Below, in pieces: positions 7,049 through 8,979 of a DNA stretch of 8,979 bases. This DNA comes from Bifidobacteriaceae bacterium (GTDB lineage: Bacteria > Actinomycetota > Actinomycetes > Actinomycetales > WQXJ01). The DNA lies in contig JAISCU010000227.1 in the NCBI GenBank assembly GCA_031265345.1, positions 1 to 8,979 on the forward strand. Reading direction: 5' to 3'. The notes below the pieces were generated by a model. That model was not told the origin of the DNA and searched no databases. It saw nothing but the letters and a program-made list of their open reading frames with translations. How positions within the stretch are numbered: position 1 is the stretch's first letter; every line of letters begins with the position of its first letter. The position numbers and the translations under genes are program-made.

Positions 7049-7152
7049 CCGCGGCCCCGCCGCCGGAGCACGGCCACGCATAAAGATACCTTGCTCCTCA
7101 TTACCATTCCATGTCGCGCGCGGCCTTCAGCCGCTCCCGTGCCCTCCGTTGG

Positions 7153-7182
7153 TCACGGATGGCGACGGTGCCTCATCCGTGA
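7153..7182. promoter_or_regulatory. Inverted repeat just upstream of the vapBC promoter
   Basis: TCACGGATG (7153-7161) and CATCCGTGA (7174-7182) are exact 9-bp complements with a 12-base centre. The repeat ends 7 bases before the -35 box of the vapBC promoter. Antitoxins of this class usually bind inverted repeats at their own promoter, so it is a candidate operator. It could also be a terminator-like hairpin for an unseen plus-strand transcript. Confidence 0.45.
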
Positions 7183-7189
7183 TGCAGGC

Positions 7190-7218
7190 TTGCGGCACTC
7201 GCGCGGCGCGATTAGGGT
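7190..7218 (+). promoter_or_regulatory. Promoter for vapBC, leaderless
   Basis: TTGCGG (7190-7195) and TAGGGT (7213-7218) are separated by exactly 17 bases, a good sigma-70-type match. Only six bases separate the -10 box from the vapB ATG at 7225, and no Shine-Dalgarno is present. Transcription would thus start at or next to the A of the ATG. Confidence 0.6.
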
Positions 7219-7224
7219 AGCCGC

Positions 7225-7458
7225 ATGAGAATGACAGTCGACCTCCCCGCTCCGGTCCATCGCCGCGTGGTGGAGTACGCAACCCAGAGCGGGCAATCGT
7301 TGTCCGCGACCCTTGCTGCGCTGGTTGCCAAGGCGGTCGGGTCGGTGACCGACGATCTGGCCGTCACGACGAACCCGGCCACAGGCTTCCCGACGGTGTC
7401 CTACGGCGAGCCCATCACCGCGGTCGAGGCGGCTCGCCTCATTGACGAGGACGCATGA
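7225..7458 (+). CDS. vapB: VapB-like ribbon-helix-helix antitoxin
   Basis: The product has 77 residues. The N-terminus MRMTVDLPAPVHRRVVEYATQSG fits the beta strand and first helix of a ribbon-helix-helix DNA-binding domain, followed by LSATLAALVAKAV as the second helix. The C-terminal half (about 50-77, ending AARLIDEDA) would be the toxin-wrapping tail. It overlaps the downstream PIN-domain toxin gene by four bases (ATGA), the classic antitoxin-first arrangement. The protein should neutralise the toxin and repress the shared promoter with it. Assignment rests mainly on the domain pattern plus the toxin partner. Confidence 0.82.
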   Translation: MRMTVDLPAPVHRRVVEYATQSGQSLSATLAALVAKAVGSVTDDLAVTTNPATGFPTVSYGEPITAVEAARLIDEDA

Positions 7459-7874
7459 CCGAGGCGCTCCTTGACGCTAGCGTTCTGATCGCGTTGACCG
7501 ATCCGGATCATGAGCACCATGCGCGCGCAAACGCATGGGTCGTGGGAGCCGCTAGATTTGCGGTCTGCCCAATCACCGAGGGCGCGGTGATCCGCTACCA
7601 CTTGAGGCGTGGGGCCACGATTCGTGTTGCCATGAGGGTCCTGTCGGAAATCAGGACGATGCCGCGCTGCGAGTTTTGGCCAGATGCCGTCTCCTACCTG
7701 CAGGCCGACCTCGACCGATTGGTGGGGCATCGCCAAGTGGCAGATGCATACCTGGCAAGCTTGACGCTCAGCCACGGGGACGCGGTCCTGGCCACCTTGG
7801 ACAAGGCCCTCGCTTCGATGTTCCCGAAGGTGGCTGTTCTGCTGCCAGAAGGGACGCCAGAGGCACCAGGCTGA
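7455..7874 (+). CDS. vapC: VapC-like PIN-domain ribonuclease toxin
   Basis: The product has 139 residues, normal for VapC. The acidic residues of the PIN active site are in place: Asp7 in LLDASVLIAL, Glu42 in ITEGAVIRY, Asp97 in VADAYLASL and Asp116 in ATLDKAL. Metal-dependent cleavage of structured RNA, often tRNA or rRNA, is the known activity of the family; the target here is unknown. The start overlaps the antitoxin stop. The short C-terminus (LLPEGTPEAPG) closes the domain. No frameshift or lost catalytic residue is visible, so the pair looks intact. Confidence 0.9.
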   Translation: MTEALLDASVLIALTDPDHEHHARANAWVVGAARFAVCPITEGAVIRYHLRRGATIRVAMRVLSEIRTMPRCEFWPDAVSYLQADLDRLVGHRQVADAYLASLTLSHGDAVLATLDKALASMFPKVAVLLPEGTPEAPG

Positions 7875-7989
7875 GCCGATCCTCGGAGGCTGCTGGAGCG
7901 CGATGACCGGCTGCCGCGCGATGGGTCGTGGCCGCTGCTGCTCGGCTCGTTGGATAGGACGCATGACAACGGCGCTGCCCAGATTTGGA

Positions 7990-8052
7990 CGATGCCGCCG
8001 ACCTTGGTTTCCGGGAGCCCGCGGCTTGCGCTTGCCTGAGCGGGCGGCATCG
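7990..8052. repeat. Inverted repeat in the 7875-8320 gene-free stretch
   Basis: CGATGCCGCC (7990-7999) is the exact complement of GGCGGCATCG (8043-8052), and a CCCGC/GCGGG pair lies inside. The left arm begins with GGACGATGCCGC (7987-7998), also found twice in the permease repeats and once in vapC. The stretch from 7875 to this point shows no gene, and no convincing terminator follows vapC. Confidence 0.55.
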
Positions 8053-8150
8053 GACCCCTCGGTGTCTGAGCGGGCCAGCGGCGGGGATTCGTCTCATACA
8101 CGGGAATAGGCGCGCCCCATAACAGCCAGATTTCTGCCTCTTGAGCACGT

Positions 8151-8190
8151 AATGGGGACGGACCCGTTATCCACAGGGTCTGACCTGCGG
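8151..8190. repeat. AATGGGGACGG repeat, copy A, with a DnaA box in its loop
   Basis: This 40-base unit shares its first 11 and last 11 bases with copy B at 8223-8262, in the same orientation and length. Inside it GACCC (8161-8165) pairs with GGGTC (8176-8180), and the 10-base loop contains TTATCCACA (8167-8175), an exact match to the E. coli DnaA-box consensus. Actinobacterial boxes are usually TTGTCCACA-like, so the match may be fortuitous. Confidence 0.6.
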
Positions 8191-8222
8191 GTATGCATGC
8201 CGCGTCGGCCGGGTTGGGCACG

Positions 8223-8315
8223 AATGGGGACGGTACCATTTCTGCCCCGCCCTGACCTGCGGAAAGGCCGTATCGTGCCTGGTCAGCGCGGGCATGGAAA
8301 GGTACCGTCCCCATT
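8223..8315. repeat. Long inverted repeat (AATGGGGACGGTACC arms) after the lipoprotein gene
   Basis: The arms AATGGGGACGGTACC (8223-8237) and GGTACCGTCCCCATT (8301-8315) are perfect 15-bp complements. Further in, CTGACC (8252-8257) pairs with GGTCAG (8281-8286), and AGGC/GCCT (8265-8268, 8277-8280) caps the structure. The whole 93-base unit can fold as one imperfect hairpin. It ends 5 bases past the stop codon of the minus-strand lipoprotein gene and may act as its mRNA terminator or 3' stabiliser. Confidence 0.85.
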
Positions 8316-8320
8316 GGAGG

Positions 8321-8833
8321 TCAGGGGGTGAGCGACCAGGTGGTGATTATCAGGGCCACGTTGCGGTATTCGTCGGGGGTGCGGGCGCGTATCTCCAAGA
8401 GCTTGCCGTCGCCCGGCGCCCCTTCGATGTACCAGGACTGATAGTGGTCGTCGCCGTTCTGGCGACGGCCCCAATGGGCGTCCCAGCCGTCCAGTTCCGT
8501 CTCGCCGTGCTCGTCGTTCGACTCGGACAGTTCCTTGGCGTCGCGGTATTCGTTCGCCCCCGGAGCTGGGTCTTCCGCCTGCGTCCAGACCACGAAGCCC
8601 AGCCAGACCGGATGGCGGCGGCTGCCTTCGTTCCAACTGGCTTGCGCGAGTTCGGCGCTGCCAGCATCTTCCGTTGTTTCGGGTTCGAAATCGACCGGGA
8701 CGTACACGTATCCGGTCGTGTCGTCGCCGACCTGCTTGAGTCCCTCGTCATCCGCGCCGCAGCCCGCCAGCGCCAGCCCCAGGCCCATCAGGGCCGCAGC
8801 CGGCCAGAACGCGCGTCTCTTCGGTGTCTTCAT
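8321..8833 (-). CDS. Predicted lipoprotein of unknown function
   Basis: I do not recognise the family. The product has 170 residues. A basic start (MKTPKRRAFW) and a hydrophobic stretch end in a lipobox LAGC with Cys25, so it should be exported and anchored in the outer face of the cytoplasmic membrane. The mature part is acidic, Trp/Tyr-rich and free of further membrane segments. It has the stretches YVYVPVDFEPE, HPVWLGFVVWTQ and HYQSWYIEGAPGDGKLLEIRARTPDEYRNVALIITTW, which look like beta strands of a single soluble domain. The start is well supported by AAGGAG 7 bases before the ATG. It stands alone on its strand, and a long palindrome follows the stop. Confidence 0.78.
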   Translation of the reverse strand: MKTPKRRAFWPAAALMGLGLALAGCGADDEGLKQVGDDTTGYVYVPVDFEPETTEDAGSAELAQASWNEGSRRHPVWLGFVVWTQAEDPAPGANEYRDAKELSESNDEHGETELDGWDAHWGRRQNGDDHYQSWYIEGAPGDGKLLEIRARTPDEYRNVALIITTWSLTP

Positions 8834-8925
8834 CTCTATACTCCTTGTGTTTCCTTCTGGGCCAGTCTGGGTCGGTTCTTTGGGACAGTCCTGTTTGGTC
8901 GTTGTTCGGCGCGGATGGCCCGACT

Positions 8926-8979
8926 TGGACCAAATCGCGTTCCGGGGACGGGCGCGATCCTCGATGTGTCCCCAGAAGG
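8926..8979. repeat. REP-like palindromic element, copy 3, cut by the window end
   Basis: The sequence matches the units at 3625 and 3717 in the same orientation: CGCGTT, then CGGGGACGGGCG, then TGTCCCCAGAAGG. By hand count 39 of 54 positions agree with copy 2, without gaps. The outer right arm lies beyond the window. The element is upstream of the lipoprotein gene, not downstream of it. Confidence 0.75.

Noticed and set aside
6924..7152. Possible riboswitch before the importer genes
   Set aside because: I find no aptamer core known to me; the region is explained better as a simple tandem-repeat leader.
5556..7220. 554-codon open frame on the plus strand across the importer genes
   Set aside because: It crosses two well-supported minus-strand genes and their intergenic gap and has no recognisable domain.
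7694..8314. 206-codon open frame on the minus strand opposite vapC and the repeats
   Set aside because: Its sequence is low in conserved features and is built from repeat DNA and the vapC antisense; no ribosome-binding site is seen.

Overview
The window looks like chromosomal DNA from a high-GC Gram-positive bacterium (Actinomycetota). The grounds are a GC-rich composition with G/C-ending codons, a fabD-fabH pair behind a PucR-type regulator, a DUF3052 protein (a family I know mainly from actinobacteria), and two genes whose ATG lies 6 to 8 bases after a TAnnnT -10 box, as in leaderless actinobacterial transcripts. I cannot name the genus.

Layout. Positions 1-3012, minus strand: fatty-acid initiation genes. 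A PucR-family regulator (fasR-like) is followed by fabD and by fabH, which overlaps fabD by ATGA and runs off the left edge. Positions 3015-3455, plus strand: a DUF3052 gene diverging from the regulator. Positions 3456-3790: no gene, only inverted repeats. Positions 3791-6923, minus strand: a polar amino-acid ABC importer in the order lipoprotein substrate-binding protein, permease, ATPase. Positions 6924-7224: a leader with 13-bp tandem repeats for the importer, then a promoter for the plus-strand genes. Positions 7225-7874, plus strand: a VapBC-type toxin-antitoxin pair. Positions 7875-8320: no gene, repeat-rich. Positions 8321-8833, minus strand: a lipoprotein of unknown function. The last 54 bases hold a third copy of a repeat seen at 3.6-3.8 kb.

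How the genes work together. FabD loads malonyl onto acyl carrier protein and FabH condenses it with an acyl-CoA primer. The PucR-type regulator is the expected activator of these genes, and a similar 19-bp imperfect palindrome lies upstream of both fabD and the regulator. The importer is a complete three-gene unit, but two subunits are odd: the permease has three extra N-terminal membrane segments and two 30-residue repeats, and the ATPase has a long Gly/Ser/Pro-rich tail.

I see no clearly new multi-gene system. The most unusual content is the density of palindromic DNA: a perfect 37-bp palindrome inside the fabH reading frame, at least two families of REP-like hairpins built on GGGGAC/GTCCCC, two of which end exactly 5 bases past a stop codon, and an exact E. 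coli-type DnaA box in the loop of one small hairpin.
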